Source of the DNA: Paracoccaceae bacterium
GTDB taxonomy: Bacteria > Pseudomonadota > Alphaproteobacteria > Rhodobacterales > Rhodobacteraceae
Length of the DNA stretch: 45,366 bases
NCBI GenBank assembly: GCA_026419405.1
Contig: JANZZL010000073.1
Span: forward strand, 1-45,366
Direction of reading: 5' to 3'
This document shows, piece after piece, positions 16,467 to 24,169 of this stretch. How positions within the stretch are numbered: the stretch's first letter is position 1; every line of letters starts with the position of its first letter. A program made the position numbers and the translations under genes. The notes beneath the pieces were generated by a model that made no database searches, was not told the DNA's origin, and saw only the letters and a list, made by a program, of their open reading frames with translations.

Positions 16467-16668
16467 CCTGCCCTCCCCTGTTCCCGGCGTCGGGATAGGC
16501 CGCCGCCAGTTCCATCAGCCGCGCCCGCGTCAGCGGCGCCGTCGTGCCGGTCGCCTCGCCCAGCATCAGCATCAGCTCGGCCGGCGTCAGCGCCCAGAAC
16601 TCCGCCGGGGTCAGGCCGAGCCCCCGCAGCCCCAGCCGCATCAGCCCCGGCCAATTGAACCGGCTCAC
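16459..16668 (-). CDS. GTA g10.1: tail assembly chaperone
   Basis: A 69-residue protein starting at GTG, which overlaps the g10 stop by four bases (GTGA). The sequence MSRFNWPGLMRLGLRGLGLT followed by PAEFWALTPAELMLMLG is the classic small phage tail assembly chaperone signature found between the tail-tube and tape-measure genes. It probably acts with g10 to chaperone the tape measure protein. Confidence 0.92.
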   Translation of the reverse strand: MSRFNWPGLMRLGLRGLGLTPAEFWALTPAELMLMLGEATGTTAPLTRARLMELAAAYPDAGNRGGQDA

Positions 16669-16991
16669 GGCGCGGCCGCGGGCGGCAGCTGGAACGCCCG
16701 CACCAGAAGCTCCGCCGCCGCCCGCGCCGCGGCAAGCGGCCCGCCGGCGATCTCGGCCGAGGCCAGGTCCTCCGCGGTGCCGCGCCAGCCGCCGCCCCTG
16801 AGGCCCGCCACGATCAGCAGCAGCACCTCGCGCGTCGAGAACCGCGCGCCCTCGAACCGCTCGACCAGCGCCACGAGGCTGTCGGCCCCCAGCGCCGCCT
16901 CCAGTTCGGCAAGCGCGCCCAGCGTCAGCTTCAGCCGCCGCGGCACGCCGTCGACGGTCAGCTCCACCTCCCCCGCCCAAGGGTTCGCCAT
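16665..16991 (-). CDS. GTA g10: tail tube/assembly chaperone (GTA_gp10 family)
   Basis: This 108-residue protein has the GTA_gp10 pattern: MANPWAGEVELTVDGVPRRL, a LTLGALAELEAALGADSLVAL helix, RFSTREVLLLIVAGLRGGGW, and an Ala-rich C-terminal helix (AARAAAELLVRAFQ). It is coupled to g9 (TGATG) and to g10.1. In phages this position encodes a tail assembly chaperone with transient or frameshifted partners; here g10 and g10.1 are separate frames joined by a four-base overlap. Confidence 0.92.
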   Translation of the reverse strand: MANPWAGEVELTVDGVPRRLKLTLGALAELEAALGADSLVALVERFEGARFSTREVLLLIVAGLRGGGWRGTAEDLASAEIAGGPLAAARAAAELLVRAFQLPPAAAP

Positions 16992-17404
16992 CAGTGCGCC
17001 GTGAAGGTCAGCGCGCCCGCCGAGGCAAGGCTCAGCTCGTAGGTCGCCTCGCCGTTGTGGCTGCCCGCATACTCGATCGCGGTGATCTGGAACGGGCCCT
17101 CCACGGTGCCGAAATGCGGGATGATCACCTGGAAGTCCGGCGTCTCGCCGGCGAAGAACACCGCCCGCGCCCGCTCGTCGGTGGCCGCGTCCTTGAACAC
17201 GCCCGACCCCGAGACCGCGGCCGACTTGACCCCCGCCCCGGCCAGCAGCTCGCGCCAGCCGCCCTGGCTTTCCAGGCTGGTGACGTCCACCGTCTCGGCA
17301 TTGAAGCTGATCCGCGTCGCCCTGAGGCCGGCGATCGTCTCGAAGGTGCCGGTCCCGTTCATGTCGAGCTTGAGAAGAAGGTCCTTGCCGCTCTGCGCCG
17401 CCAT
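16991..17404 (-). CDS. GTA g9: major tail tube protein
   Basis: The 137-residue product starts MAAQSGKDLLLKLDMNGTGT and carries AGLRATRISFNAETVDVTSL, the signature of the phage major tail protein family that stacks as hexamers to form the tube. Further motifs are SGSGVFKDAATDE and a C-terminal NGEATYELSLASAGALTF. It is preceded by a 25-base gap after g8. The length agrees with R. capsulatus g9. Confidence 0.95.
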   Translation of the reverse strand: MAAQSGKDLLLKLDMNGTGTFETIAGLRATRISFNAETVDVTSLESQGGWRELLAGAGVKSAAVSGSGVFKDAATDERARAVFFAGETPDFQVIIPHFGTVEGPFQITAIEYAGSHNGEATYELSLASAGALTFTAH

Positions 17405-17429
17405 GGTCTGTCACTCCGCATTGTTCAGT

Positions 17430-17840
17430 TCAGTCGATGTCCACGCGGGCGCGGAACCACAGGTCGATCCGGCGCTGGTCCGCCGCGCCGACGCGGCGCG
17501 CCCGCGCGCGCAGGAACCAGATGTCCACGACCCGCCCCCGCGACAGCAGGAGCTCCGCGCCGACGAGCGAATCGCTCACCGCGCCGGCCAGCGCCTTCGC
17601 GGTCTGGAAGCCGGCGGCCTCGCTCACGACGCTCACCGTGAAGTCGTGCTCGGCACCCGCACCGGTCTTGTCGGACCGGTCGCGCACGTCCTCGGGGCCG
17701 ATGCTCAGGTAGAGCGGCGGCAGCGGGCCCGGCGGCACCGCGTCGTAGATCGCGCTGCCCACCAGCGCGTCCACCGCGCTGTCGCCCATCAGCCGCTGGT
17801 AGACGGCCGCCTGCAGCGCGGCCGCGGATGCATAGCTCAT
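17430..17840 (-). CDS. GTA g8: tail terminator protein (DUF3168)
   Basis: This 136-residue protein has the DUF3168 pattern: MSYASAAALQAAVYQRLMGD, VGSAIYDAVPPG, LPPLYLSIGPEDVRD, then beta strands (DFTVSVVSEAAGFQTAKALA) and a conserved LSRGRVVDIWFLRARARR. Members cap the tail tube at the neck. The ATG at 17840 has GGAGGAGG nine bases upstream and overlaps the g7 stop by four bases (ATGA); a longer upstream reading frame is not supported. Confidence 0.93.
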   Translation of the reverse strand: MSYASAAALQAAVYQRLMGDSAVDALVGSAIYDAVPPGPLPPLYLSIGPEDVRDRSDKTGAGAEHDFTVSVVSEAAGFQTAKALAGAVSDSLVGAELLLSRGRVVDIWFLRARARRVGAADQRRIDLWFRARVDID

Positions 17841-18175
17841 GCCGTCGCCTCCTCCAGCGCGAAGCACACCAGGTAATGGCCCGCCGGGTCGTGCTCGGTG
17901 ACCGCGGTGATGCGGAACACCCGCGCGCCCTCGCGGAACCGCTGCTCGGGGCGGGGCCGGGCGTCACTGCCCTCGGGCGCGGCGCGCAGGATGATCCGGT
18001 AGGGCACCGCCGAAACGGTCAGGAACTCGCCCGCGCTCTCGCGCCCGGTGCCGGGGCGGACCTCGGCCCAATGGGTGCCGAGCGTCGTCCAGACCGTGGC
18101 GAAGCCGCCCGCGCCGTCCGGCACGCGCTGCGGCGCCTCCAGCTCCAGCCGGCGGTTCAGACGCGGCGCCCGCAT
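17837..18175 (-). CDS. GTA g7: head-tail adaptor / head closure protein
   Basis: The 112-residue protein contains LNRRLELEAPQRVPDGAGGF, TVWTTLGTHWAEVRPGTGRE, SAVPYRIILRAAPEGSDARP and FRITAVTEHDPAGHYLVC, the typical layout of phage head-tail adaptor/stopper (gp16/SPP1-like) proteins. It is coupled to g6 by a one-base overlap and to g8 by four bases. It should close the portal channel beneath the g6 adaptor ring. Confidence 0.94.
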   Translation of the reverse strand: MRAPRLNRRLELEAPQRVPDGAGGFATVWTTLGTHWAEVRPGTGRESAGEFLTVSAVPYRIILRAAPEGSDARPRPEQRFREGARVFRITAVTEHDPAGHYLVCFALEEATA

Positions 18176-18771
18176 CAGCAGGTGCTCCCGAAGCCGCGCA
18201 CCGTGCGCCAGCGCTCGATCAGCGCCATCACCCCGAAGGGCATCGCGCCGGGTTCGGCGCCTTCCTCGTGACGGCGCTCGAAATAGCCCGCGGCGATCAG
18301 CAGCACCGCCTGGCGCAGCTCCGCCGGCAGGTCCGTCCAGGCCGGCCCGAAGCCGGCCCGCATCCGCACCTCGGCGGTGCCCCCGGTCGGGATCGCCGGC
18401 AGCGCCGTGCCCGTCGCCTTCAGCCGCGGCCGCTGGCTGTCGCGCTCCAGCCAGTAGCGGCCCGCGTCCACCACGGTTCCGGCGCCGCTGCGGTCGGTCA
18501 GCGTCAGCGACAGGATCGCCGAGACGGGGGCGATCGGCAGCGCCTGCGCATGGGGCTGCCGCCAGCGCGTCACCGACCAGCGGAAATCCCGCTGGAACAG
18601 CGCCTTGCCGGTGCGCGCCTCGACCGCCGCGAGGGCCGCGCGCAGCAGCTCCTCGAGGTAGGAGTCCGCGGTGCCGGTGTCGGCGAAGCCGGTGCCCAGC
18701 CGCAGGTGGTCCTTCAGCGCCTGGACCGGCAGGGCCGTGCCGGGCACCTGGGTCTCTTCGATCAGCATCAT
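18175..18771 (-). CDS. GTA g6: head-tail connector (adaptor) protein
   Basis: This 198-residue protein resembles phage gp6-like connectors: an N-terminal VQALKDHLRLGTGF helix, DSYLEELLRAALAAVEARTG, a RWSVTRWRQP strand, and C-terminal helices TDLPAELRQAVLLIAAGYFE. Two adjacent ATG codons occur; the first (18771) is used here. The preceding ribosome site is weak. It follows a 203-base gap after the capsid gene that contains a strong hairpin. Confidence 0.93.
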   Translation of the reverse strand: MMLIEETQVPGTALPVQALKDHLRLGTGFADTGTADSYLEELLRAALAAVEARTGKALFQRDFRWSVTRWRQPHAQALPIAPVSAILSLTLTDRSGAGTVVDAGRYWLERDSQRPRLKATGTALPAIPTGGTAEVRMRAGFGPAWTDLPAELRQAVLLIAAGYFERRHEEGAEPGAMPFGVMALIERWRTVRGFGSTC

Positions 18772-18931
18772 GTCGGGGATCTCTCGCTCTGGGGTCTCGC
18801 CGGCCGTCGGCCTGCGCCGGCCGGCGCGGCTGGAACGGGGAGCCGGGCGCGCGCCCCCTGCCTTCGGACGGAGGGAGCAGCAGGAAGCCGCAGGGGCGGG
18901 CCGCAGGGCCCGTCGCGCGCGCCCGGCCGCG

Positions 18932-18961
18932 GCGCGGCCCGGCATCGCGCCGGGCCCGCGC
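18932..18961 (-). terminator. strong stem-loop just downstream of the capsid gene
   Basis: GCGCGGGCCCGGC pairs with GCCGGGCCGCGC around a five-base loop (one bulge), starting 13 bases after the capsid stop codon at 18975. There is no U-tract. In an operon where far more capsid than neck protein is needed, this may lower downstream expression or protect the 3' end of a capsid mRNA. The rest of the 18772-18931 gap is GC-rich with no recognisable feature. Confidence 0.45.
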
Positions 18962-18974
18962 CGCCTCGCCGGCC

Positions 18975-20189
18975 TCACGACACGGCGAACTTCATCAGCT
19001 TGATCGCGGCGAAGTCGCTCACGTCGCCGCCCACGCGCTTGGTGGCATAGAACAGCACGTGCGGCTTGGCCGAGAACGGATCGCGCAGGATGCGCAGGTC
19101 GGGGCGCTCGGCGATGGTGTAGCCGGCGCGGAAATCGCCGAAGGCGATGGCGTAGGAACCCGCCGCGATGTCGGGCATGTCCTCGGCGATCAGCACCGGA
19201 TAGCCCATCAACCGCGCCGGCTCGCCGGCCGCCAGCCCGTCCGACCACAGGAAGCGGCCGTCGGCGTCCTTCATCTTGCGCACCGCGCCCGCGGTCTTGG
19301 AGTTCATCACGAAGGTCGCGTTGGCGCGGTATTCGGCATCCAGCGCATAGACGAGATCCACGATCGCGTCCGAGGGGTTGGTCGCCTCGAAGTCGCCCGC
19401 CGCCCCGGTCGGGACATAGCCGATCGAACCCCAGGTCCAGAGCGAGTCATCCACCTTCGGATGCGACAGGAAGCCCCGCGGGCGGCCGTTGCCGTCGCCC
19501 GAGATGAAGGCCGCCGCCTCGGCGCGGGCGAACTTCTGCGCAATCCGGTCGGCAAGCCAGCCCTCGATGTCGAAGGCGCTGTCGTCGAGCAGCCGCTGGC
19601 TGGCCTTGGGCAGCGCCGAAAGCTCGTGCAGCGGGATCGAGATGCGCTCGATCGTCGGCGTCGAGGTCTCGGCGACCGGACCGGTCTCGGTGCCCCAGCC
19701 CGAGCCCACCTCGCCGTGATCGACGAGCACGTCGAACGAATTCGCCATCACGTTGACGACGTTCGAGATCGACCGGATCGAGGCGGTCGACTTCAGCACG
19801 CCCTGGATCGTCGCCGCGGTCTCCGGGTCGACGAGATAGCCGCCGTCCGCGTTGACCGCGGTCGAGAGCGCCTTGCCCTCCAGCACGAGGCCGCGCATCG
19901 CGGTGTCGTCGCCGGTGCGCAGGTAGATGTCGAACGCCTTCTGGTGCGGCGCCGCGGTCTCGGCGGCGGCGGAGAGGGCGGGGCGCCCCGCCGGGGCATG
20001 GGTCATCGCGGTCTTGCGGTCCAGCATGGTCAGTCGCTCTTCCTGTTGTTGCAGCCTCTGCGAAATGTCGGTCTGGAAATTCCTGAAATCGCTCAGAAAT
20101 CCGGTCAGCGCGGATTTCACCTCGGCCGCCGGACCGGCCTCGGCCGGCGCGGCCTGCCCGGTGCGGGCGGTGATCTCGGTCTTGCTCAT
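18975..20189 (-). CDS. GTA g5: HK97-fold major capsid protein
   Basis: The 404-residue protein is the major capsid subunit. Residues 1-80 or so form a charged coiled-coil delta-domain-like region (FLSDFRNFQTDISQRLQQQE) expected to be removed by the g4 protease. The HK97 core starts near GLVLEGKALSTAVNADGGYL, with LVDPETAATIQGVLK, the EIGSG-type VGSGWGTETGPVAET, AFISGDGNGRPRGFLSH and ATFVMNSKTAGAVRKMKDAD. The C-terminus ends FATKRVGG-like (FYATKRVGGDVSDFAAIKLM). The start MSKTEITART at 20189 fits the family; an upstream ATG 33 bases earlier is less likely. Confidence 0.97.
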   Translation of the reverse strand: MSKTEITARTGQAAPAEAGPAAEVKSALTGFLSDFRNFQTDISQRLQQQEERLTMLDRKTAMTHAPAGRPALSAAAETAAPHQKAFDIYLRTGDDTAMRGLVLEGKALSTAVNADGGYLVDPETAATIQGVLKSTASIRSISNVVNVMANSFDVLVDHGEVGSGWGTETGPVAETSTPTIERISIPLHELSALPKASQRLLDDSAFDIEGWLADRIAQKFARAEAAAFISGDGNGRPRGFLSHPKVDDSLWTWGSIGYVPTGAAGDFEATNPSDAIVDLVYALDAEYRANATFVMNSKTAGAVRKMKDADGRFLWSDGLAAGEPARLMGYPVLIAEDMPDIAAGSYAIAFGDFRAGYTIAERPDLRILRDPFSAKPHVLFYATKRVGGDVSDFAAIKLMKFAVS

Positions 20190-20235
20190 CGCTTGATCCC
20201 GTCTGGTGGTTGGCGTCATCAACGGCCGGCGGCGG

Positions 20236-20787
20236 TCAGTCGCGGCCCATCAGGCGGCGCGCTTCCTGAAGCGCCTCCGCCAGTTCGCGCAGGGTCGTTT
20301 CCTCGGGGCCCTCGGCCTCCTTGGTCCCGACCCGCGCCTGCGAGAGCATCGGGAAGGTCACGATCGACACCTCCCACAGCTCCACCTCGGCCAGGAGCCG
20401 CCGCCCCTTGCCGTCCCGCTCGGCCCGCCTGGTGCGGTAGCCGATCGAAAGTCCGTCGATCGCCCCGGCCGCGACCAGGGCCGCGGCCTCCCGGCCCCTG
20501 GCCACGTCGGTCAGGATCCGGCCGCGGACCCACAGTCCCCGGTCGTCCTCGCGCACGTCGTCCCAGACGCCGATCGGCTGCAACGGGTCGTGCTGCCAGA
20601 GCATCTTGATCCGCCGGCCCGACTTGAGGCTCGCCGCGAAGGCGCCGGGCAGCACCGCATCGCCGCCCTGGTCGACCGTGCCGAACAGCGAGGCATAGCC
20701 CTCCACCGTCGCATCATCGCCGACCGTCACGCCGCTCACCCGGCAGAACTTGGTCTCGAGCCCAGGGGCTCCGATCGTTTCCCACAT
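20236..20787 (-). CDS. GTA g4: prohead protease
   Basis: This 183-residue HK97-type serine protease processes the capsid scaffold domain. Visible motifs are EGYASLFGTVDQGGDAVLPG, MLWQHDP with catalytic-type His66, DGLSIGYR with Ser114, and EVELWEVSIVTFPM with Glu139. It sits between g3.5 and g5 as expected, with a 46-base gap before the capsid start. The C-terminal Glu-rich helix may contact the scaffold. Confidence 0.95.
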   Translation of the reverse strand: MWETIGAPGLETKFCRVSGVTVGDDATVEGYASLFGTVDQGGDAVLPGAFAASLKSGRRIKMLWQHDPLQPIGVWDDVREDDRGLWVRGRILTDVARGREAAALVAAGAIDGLSIGYRTRRAERDGKGRRLLAEVELWEVSIVTFPMLSQARVGTKEAEGPEETTLRELAEALQEARRLMGRD

Positions 20788-20791
20788 CCGG

Positions 20792-21052
20792 CTATCCTCC
20801 CAGCCCGAAATCCAGGTAGGCCCTGGCGATCTCCGCCAGGACCACCGCCGCCACGCCGTAGACGCAGGTCCAGAGCCGCCGCTCCAGACGCTCCAGTGCC
20901 TCTTCCAGCCGCTTCAGTTGCCGCTCCATGCCCCCGAGCCGGCTCTCCACGATCCGCTCGTGCGCCTCGACCTGGTGGACCGAGGCGAAGGCGAAGGGCT
21001 CGTAGAGATAGCGCGACCCGCCGTCCGTCGCGGCGCGCCTGCGCGCCGTCAC
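20792..21052 (-). CDS. GTA g3.5: small membrane-like protein
   Basis: The 86-residue product starts at GTG four bases after the g3 stop. It has a basic N-terminus, an amphipathic charged helix with heptad character (MERQLKRLEEALERLERRLW, residues 42-61) and a C-terminal hydrophobic segment (TCVYGVAAVVLAEIARAYL) that could span a membrane. Position and length match GTA g3.5, whose role is not established. The coiled coil plus membrane segment could suggest a holin-like or assembly-anchoring role, but this is speculation. Confidence 0.85.
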   Translation of the reverse strand: MTARRRAATDGGSRYLYEPFAFASVHQVEAHERIVESRLGGMERQLKRLEEALERLERRLWTCVYGVAAVVLAEIARAYLDFGLGG

Positions 21053-21056
21053 CGGC

Positions 21057-22238
21057 TCAGTCCCCGTCCGTCAGCCGGGGCAGACCCAGCAGCGCGCGCT
21101 TCTCGGCCTCGGTCAGGAAGTCCGCCTCGCTGATCCGCCGCCACTGCGTGTCGCGCTCGGCCGCCAGCGCCGGCACCTGGTCGAGGTCGGGCTTCAGCTC
21201 CAGCGCCTCGCCCGCATGGGCCGAAAGCCAGTGCGACAGCGCCGCCGCCACCTTCTGCGCCAGCGGCACCACCGTCAGCCGGTAGAGCGCGCGGTTCGCC
21301 TCCTGATAGTTGGCATAGGTCGCGTCACCGGGGATGCCGAGCAGCATCGGCGGCACGCCGAAGGCCAGCGCGATCTCGCGCGCGGCGGCCTCCTTGGTCT
21401 TGTGGAACTCCATGTCCGAGGGGCTGAAGCCCATCGGCTTCCAGTCGAGCCCGCCTTCCAGAAGCATCGGCCGCCCGGCGTTCCGTGCGCCCATGTGATA
21501 GGACTCGATCTCGCCCACCAGCCGCGCGTACTGGTCCTCGGAGAGGGTCCCCTGCCCGTCCGCGCCGCGGTAGACGATCGCGCCCGAGGGCCGCGCCGCG
21601 TTGTCGAGCAGCGCCTTCGACCAGGCCGAGGCCGCGTTGTGCACGTCGATCGCGCTCGCCGCCGCCTGCATCGGCGACAGGCCGTAGTGGTCGTCCTGCG
21701 GGTGGAAGCTCTTGATGTGCAGCACCGGCGCCGGCGTGACGGTCACGTCGAAGCGGTGCCTGCGCGCGCCCACCGTGTAGTCGTAGGCGACCGGCCAGCC
21801 GTCGGGCCCGGGCACCAGGCTCATCCGGTCCGAACGCAGCACGTGCAGCTCGGCCGGAAACGCCCCGCCACCCGCCCCGGCCGCCTCCACATAGCCGTTC
21901 CCGCTCAGCAGGATCTGGCCGTAGAGCGCCTCGAGGAACTCCGCCCGCCCCTGCATCGGGTTCGGCCGGGAGATCAGGTCGAGCACCGGGTGCACCTCGT
22001 AGCGCCGCTCGCGGTCCTGCAGCACCAGCGGCAGCGCCGCAGCCGCCTCGGCGATCAGCTTCACCGACCGGAACCCCACCGGGTTGCCGGTGAACCCGGT
22101 CCGCGTCAGGCTGCCCGTGTCACGCGGCGACCAGGCCGCCCGGCCGGCGCCCGACCACGCGATCACCGGCCCTGCCGCGCTGGCCTTGGCCTCCGGCGCC
22201 GCCGCCGCGGCCCGCCGCTTCATGAAGTCGAACACCAT
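21057..22238 (-). CDS. GTA g3: portal protein
   Basis: This 393-residue HK97-type portal protein forms the ring through which DNA enters the head. Motifs include SVKLIAEAAAALPLVLQDRE, HPVLDLISRPNPMQGRAEFL, LLSGNGYVEA, HIKSFHPQDDHYGLSPMQAA and FGVPPMLLGIPGDATYANYQ, then EANRALYRLTVVPLAQKVA. The N-terminus has a basic MVFDFMKRR segment. The ATG at 22238 is preceded by GAGGAG. The length is close to R. capsulatus g3 (about 396). There is a 112-base gap to g2 without a clear feature. Confidence 0.96.
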   Translation of the reverse strand: MVFDFMKRRAAAAAPEAKASAAGPVIAWSGAGRAAWSPRDTGSLTRTGFTGNPVGFRSVKLIAEAAAALPLVLQDRERRYEVHPVLDLISRPNPMQGRAEFLEALYGQILLSGNGYVEAAGAGGGAFPAELHVLRSDRMSLVPGPDGWPVAYDYTVGARRHRFDVTVTPAPVLHIKSFHPQDDHYGLSPMQAAASAIDVHNAASAWSKALLDNAARPSGAIVYRGADGQGTLSEDQYARLVGEIESYHMGARNAGRPMLLEGGLDWKPMGFSPSDMEFHKTKEAAAREIALAFGVPPMLLGIPGDATYANYQEANRALYRLTVVPLAQKVAAALSHWLSAHAGEALELKPDLDQVPALAAERDTQWRRISEADFLTEAEKRALLGLPRLTDGD

Positions 22239-22350
22239 CGCCCCGTCGCTCCTCATCCGCTTGCCCGTGCGCCGCAGAACCGGCGCCCCGCAGGGCCCGG
22301 CCGCGGCCTGCCGCCGCGTGCGTCGCCTCTTCCGTAATCCCGTCCGACGC

Positions 22351-23721
22351 CTAGCCCAGCGAGCGGATGCGCGCGCCCGCCCCGGCACCCGCCCGCGCCG
22401 GCTCGACCATCAGCTCGCTCAGCGCCCAGACCAGCGCGTCCACCCGGTCCGGGCTGCCCTGCCCGCGGTAGCCGGTGACGGTCATCCGGCACATCTGCTC
22501 CTCCAGCTCGGCCAGGCCCCGCACGTGGCCCACCCGGCCCTGCTCGTAGAGCGCGACGACCGGCTCGGCCCGCGCCGCCTTGTTCAGGCGCGCCCGCGCC
22601 GTCCTGACGCGCACCGTCGGGTCGGTCTGCCGGATCAGGTCGCCCACCAGGTCGCCGCCCTGGTTGACCTCGGCGACCAGCATGGCCGCGCCGTGGCGGT
22701 GATAGGCGGCAACCGCCGCCTCCGCCCATTCGCGGGGCGAGGCGCCGCGGACGCTAGCATCCTCCAGCACCACCGCCCGCCAGTCCTTCGGCGCGCCCCG
22801 CATCACCACCCCCGCAACGACGATCCCGCATTCGTCCGAGCGCGCATGGCCCGTCACCGGCGGATCCACCGCAACGACGATCCGGTCGAACTCGGGCAGC
22901 CGGTCCACCCGCGCCGCCTCCAGCATCGCCGTCGTCCAGTAGGCGCCCTCCAGGTCCTCGACCAGGCGGCCCTCCAGCTCCTGCCGCCCCAGCCGGGTGC
23001 CGGCATAACGGCCGTAGACCTCGCTCAGGAACGAGGCCGACAGATGCGCCCGGTTGGCCTCGGTGGGCGCCGTCGTCACCACCGTCGAGGTGGCCGAGAG
23101 GATCTCGCGCAGCACCTTCACGTTCTGCGGCGTGGTCGTCACCACCTGCTGCGGATGCTCGCCCAGCCGCAGCGCGAACTGGAGCATCGTCCACGCCTCC
23201 TCGGCGCGCTTCCACTTGGCCAGCTCGTCCACCCAGGCCGCGTCGAACTGCGGGCCGCGCAGCCCGTCGGGGTCGTGCGCCGAGTAGAGCTGCGCGACCG
23301 CACCGTTCGGCCAGACCAGCCGCTTGCGCGTCGCCTCCCAGGCCGGGGTCCGGTCCGGCGGCGTGCAGGCCAGGATCCCGCTCTCGCCGAACACCATGAC
23401 CTCGCGCGCCTGGTCGATGGTCTCGGCCACCAGCGCCACGCGGCGCGCCCGTCCGGGGTCGGTCGGCCGGTCGCCCTCGACCATCGAGCGCACCCACTCG
23501 GCGCCGGCGCGGGTCTTGCCCGCGCCCCGCCCGCCGAGGATGACCCAGGTGCGCCAGTCGTCGCCCTCGGGCGGCAGCTGGTGCGGCAGCGCCCAGAACT
23601 CGAACATCCAGGGCAGCGCGATCAGCTCCGCCTCCGAAAGCTCAGCCAGGAACCTCTCCTGCACCTGCTGCGGCGCGGAGGCGATCCAGGCGGCGCCCGA
23701 TCTCAGCGCGTGCCTCGGCAA
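22351..23721 (-). CDS. GTA g2: large terminase subunit
   Basis: TerL is the ATPase-nuclease that packages host DNA by headful filling. Counted from the chosen TTG, Walker A GGRGAGKT lies at 63-70 and the Walker B-type AAWVDE at about 161-166. Preceding PWMFEFWALPHQLPPEGDDW is diagnostic of GTA/phage TerL. The RNase H-like nuclease half carries IVVAVDPPVT and LLVAEVNQGGDL. No well-placed ATG exists: in-frame candidates are ATG 23793, TTG 23721 and CTG 23706, all inside g1, so the start is uncertain. The 3' part of g1 overlaps the 5' part of g2 by roughly 80 bases. Confidence 0.94.
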   Translation of the reverse strand: MPRHALRSGAAWIASAPQQVQERFLAELSEAELIALPWMFEFWALPHQLPPEGDDWRTWVILGGRGAGKTRAGAEWVRSMVEGDRPTDPGRARRVALVAETIDQAREVMVFGESGILACTPPDRTPAWEATRKRLVWPNGAVAQLYSAHDPDGLRGPQFDAAWVDELAKWKRAEEAWTMLQFALRLGEHPQQVVTTTPQNVKVLREILSATSTVVTTAPTEANRAHLSASFLSEVYGRYAGTRLGRQELEGRLVEDLEGAYWTTAMLEAARVDRLPEFDRIVVAVDPPVTGHARSDECGIVVAGVVMRGAPKDWRAVVLEDASVRGASPREWAEAAVAAYHRHGAAMLVAEVNQGGDLVGDLIRQTDPTVRVRTARARLNKAARAEPVVALYEQGRVGHVRGLAELEEQMCRMTVTGYRGQGSPDRVDALVWALSELMVEPARAGAGAGARIRSLG

Positions 23722-23983
23722 AGTCGATCGCGTGCTCCGGGTTCCCGTCCGCGTAATCCCGAATGAGCCTGTCAATTCTGTTGCGCTCCTCATAGGCGAG
23801 CTGCGCCCACTTCCGCAGTTCCGTCAGCTTCCGCGCGGCCGCCTCGGCCGCGGCGTCGTTCCCCGCCTGCAACTGTGCGATCTTGTCCGCCACGTCCGCG
23901 GCGCTCGAGTCGAGCAGCAGCAGGATCCGCGCCAGCCGCGCCCCGAGCTCCGTTCCCCGGTCAGGGGAGAATCCGTCGTCCAT
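23642..23983 (-). CDS. GTA g1: small terminase subunit
   Basis: The 113-residue all-helical, highly charged protein begins MDDGFSPDRGTELGARLARI and includes LLLLDSSAADVADKIAQLQA and RKLTELRKWAQLAYEERNRI, then DFAEARAEIGRRLDRLR. It matches the first gene of the GTA operon, a TerS-like protein that in GTAs lacks sequence-specific pac recognition and so favours random packaging. It is first in the operon and overlaps the start of g2. The ATG at 23983 follows a weak GGAAG. Confidence 0.85.
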   Translation of the reverse strand: MDDGFSPDRGTELGARLARILLLLDSSAADVADKIAQLQAGNDAAAEAAARKLTELRKWAQLAYEERNRIDRLIRDYADGNPEHAIDFAEARAEIGRRLDRLRAAAGAGEVPG

Positions 23984-24020
23984 CCGTCATCTTCCCGGCC
24001 CCGCCACCATGCCGTCCGCG

Positions 24021-24062
24021 ACAAAAGGAAAGCGGCCCTGAGGGTCGCCCCTCGGGCCGCTT
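24021..24062 (-). terminator. intrinsic-terminator-like hairpin in the GTA leader
   Basis: On the minus strand AAGCGGCCCGAGGG (24062-24049) pairs with the segment 24044-24030 around a GCGA loop (nine pairs, one bulge, five pairs), followed directly by TTTCCTTTTGT. This is the most terminator-like structure in the window. It lies downstream of the predicted GTA promoter and upstream of g1. It may simply end the fabF-mltG transcript, or it may gate GTA expression by attenuation. Confidence 0.7.
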
Positions 24063-24087
24063 GCCCACGTCTTCCAGCTTGCCCGAA

Positions 24088-24116
24088 GTCCTACCTCAGA
24101 CCGTCCGGGAAGTCAA
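24088..24116 (-). promoter_or_regulatory. predicted GTA operon promoter
   Basis: Minus-strand TTGACT (24111-24116) and TAGGAC (24088-24093) are separated by 17 bases. It is about 105 bases upstream of g1 and is the best promoter between mltG and the GTA operon. Predicted start is near 24081, giving a leader of about 98 bases containing the terminator-like hairpin. Confidence 0.65.
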
Positions 24117-24127
24117 GAAGTTTATTG

Positions 24128-24142
24128 TTATCAGATGGTTAA
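24128..24142 (-). promoter_or_regulatory. CtrA-like box upstream of the GTA promoter
   Basis: TTAACCATCTGATAA on the minus strand matches TTAA-N7-TTAA with one mismatch, and its left half TTAACCAT is the preferred CtrA half-site of alphaproteobacteria. It ends 11 bases upstream of the -35 hexamer, a reasonable distance for activation. CtrA is genetically required for GTA expression in R. capsulatus. GGTTAACC (24137-24144) within it is also a perfect palindrome. Confidence 0.55.
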
Positions 24143-24169
24143 CCGACCGTCACGGTCCCCTGGGCGGCC

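Noticed and set aside
8781-23983. An ordinary tailed prophage
   Set aside because: There is no integrase, repressor, replication or lysis gene. Gene order and protein lengths follow the R. capsulatus GTA from g1 to g15, and housekeeping genes (mltG, cysE) abut both ends.
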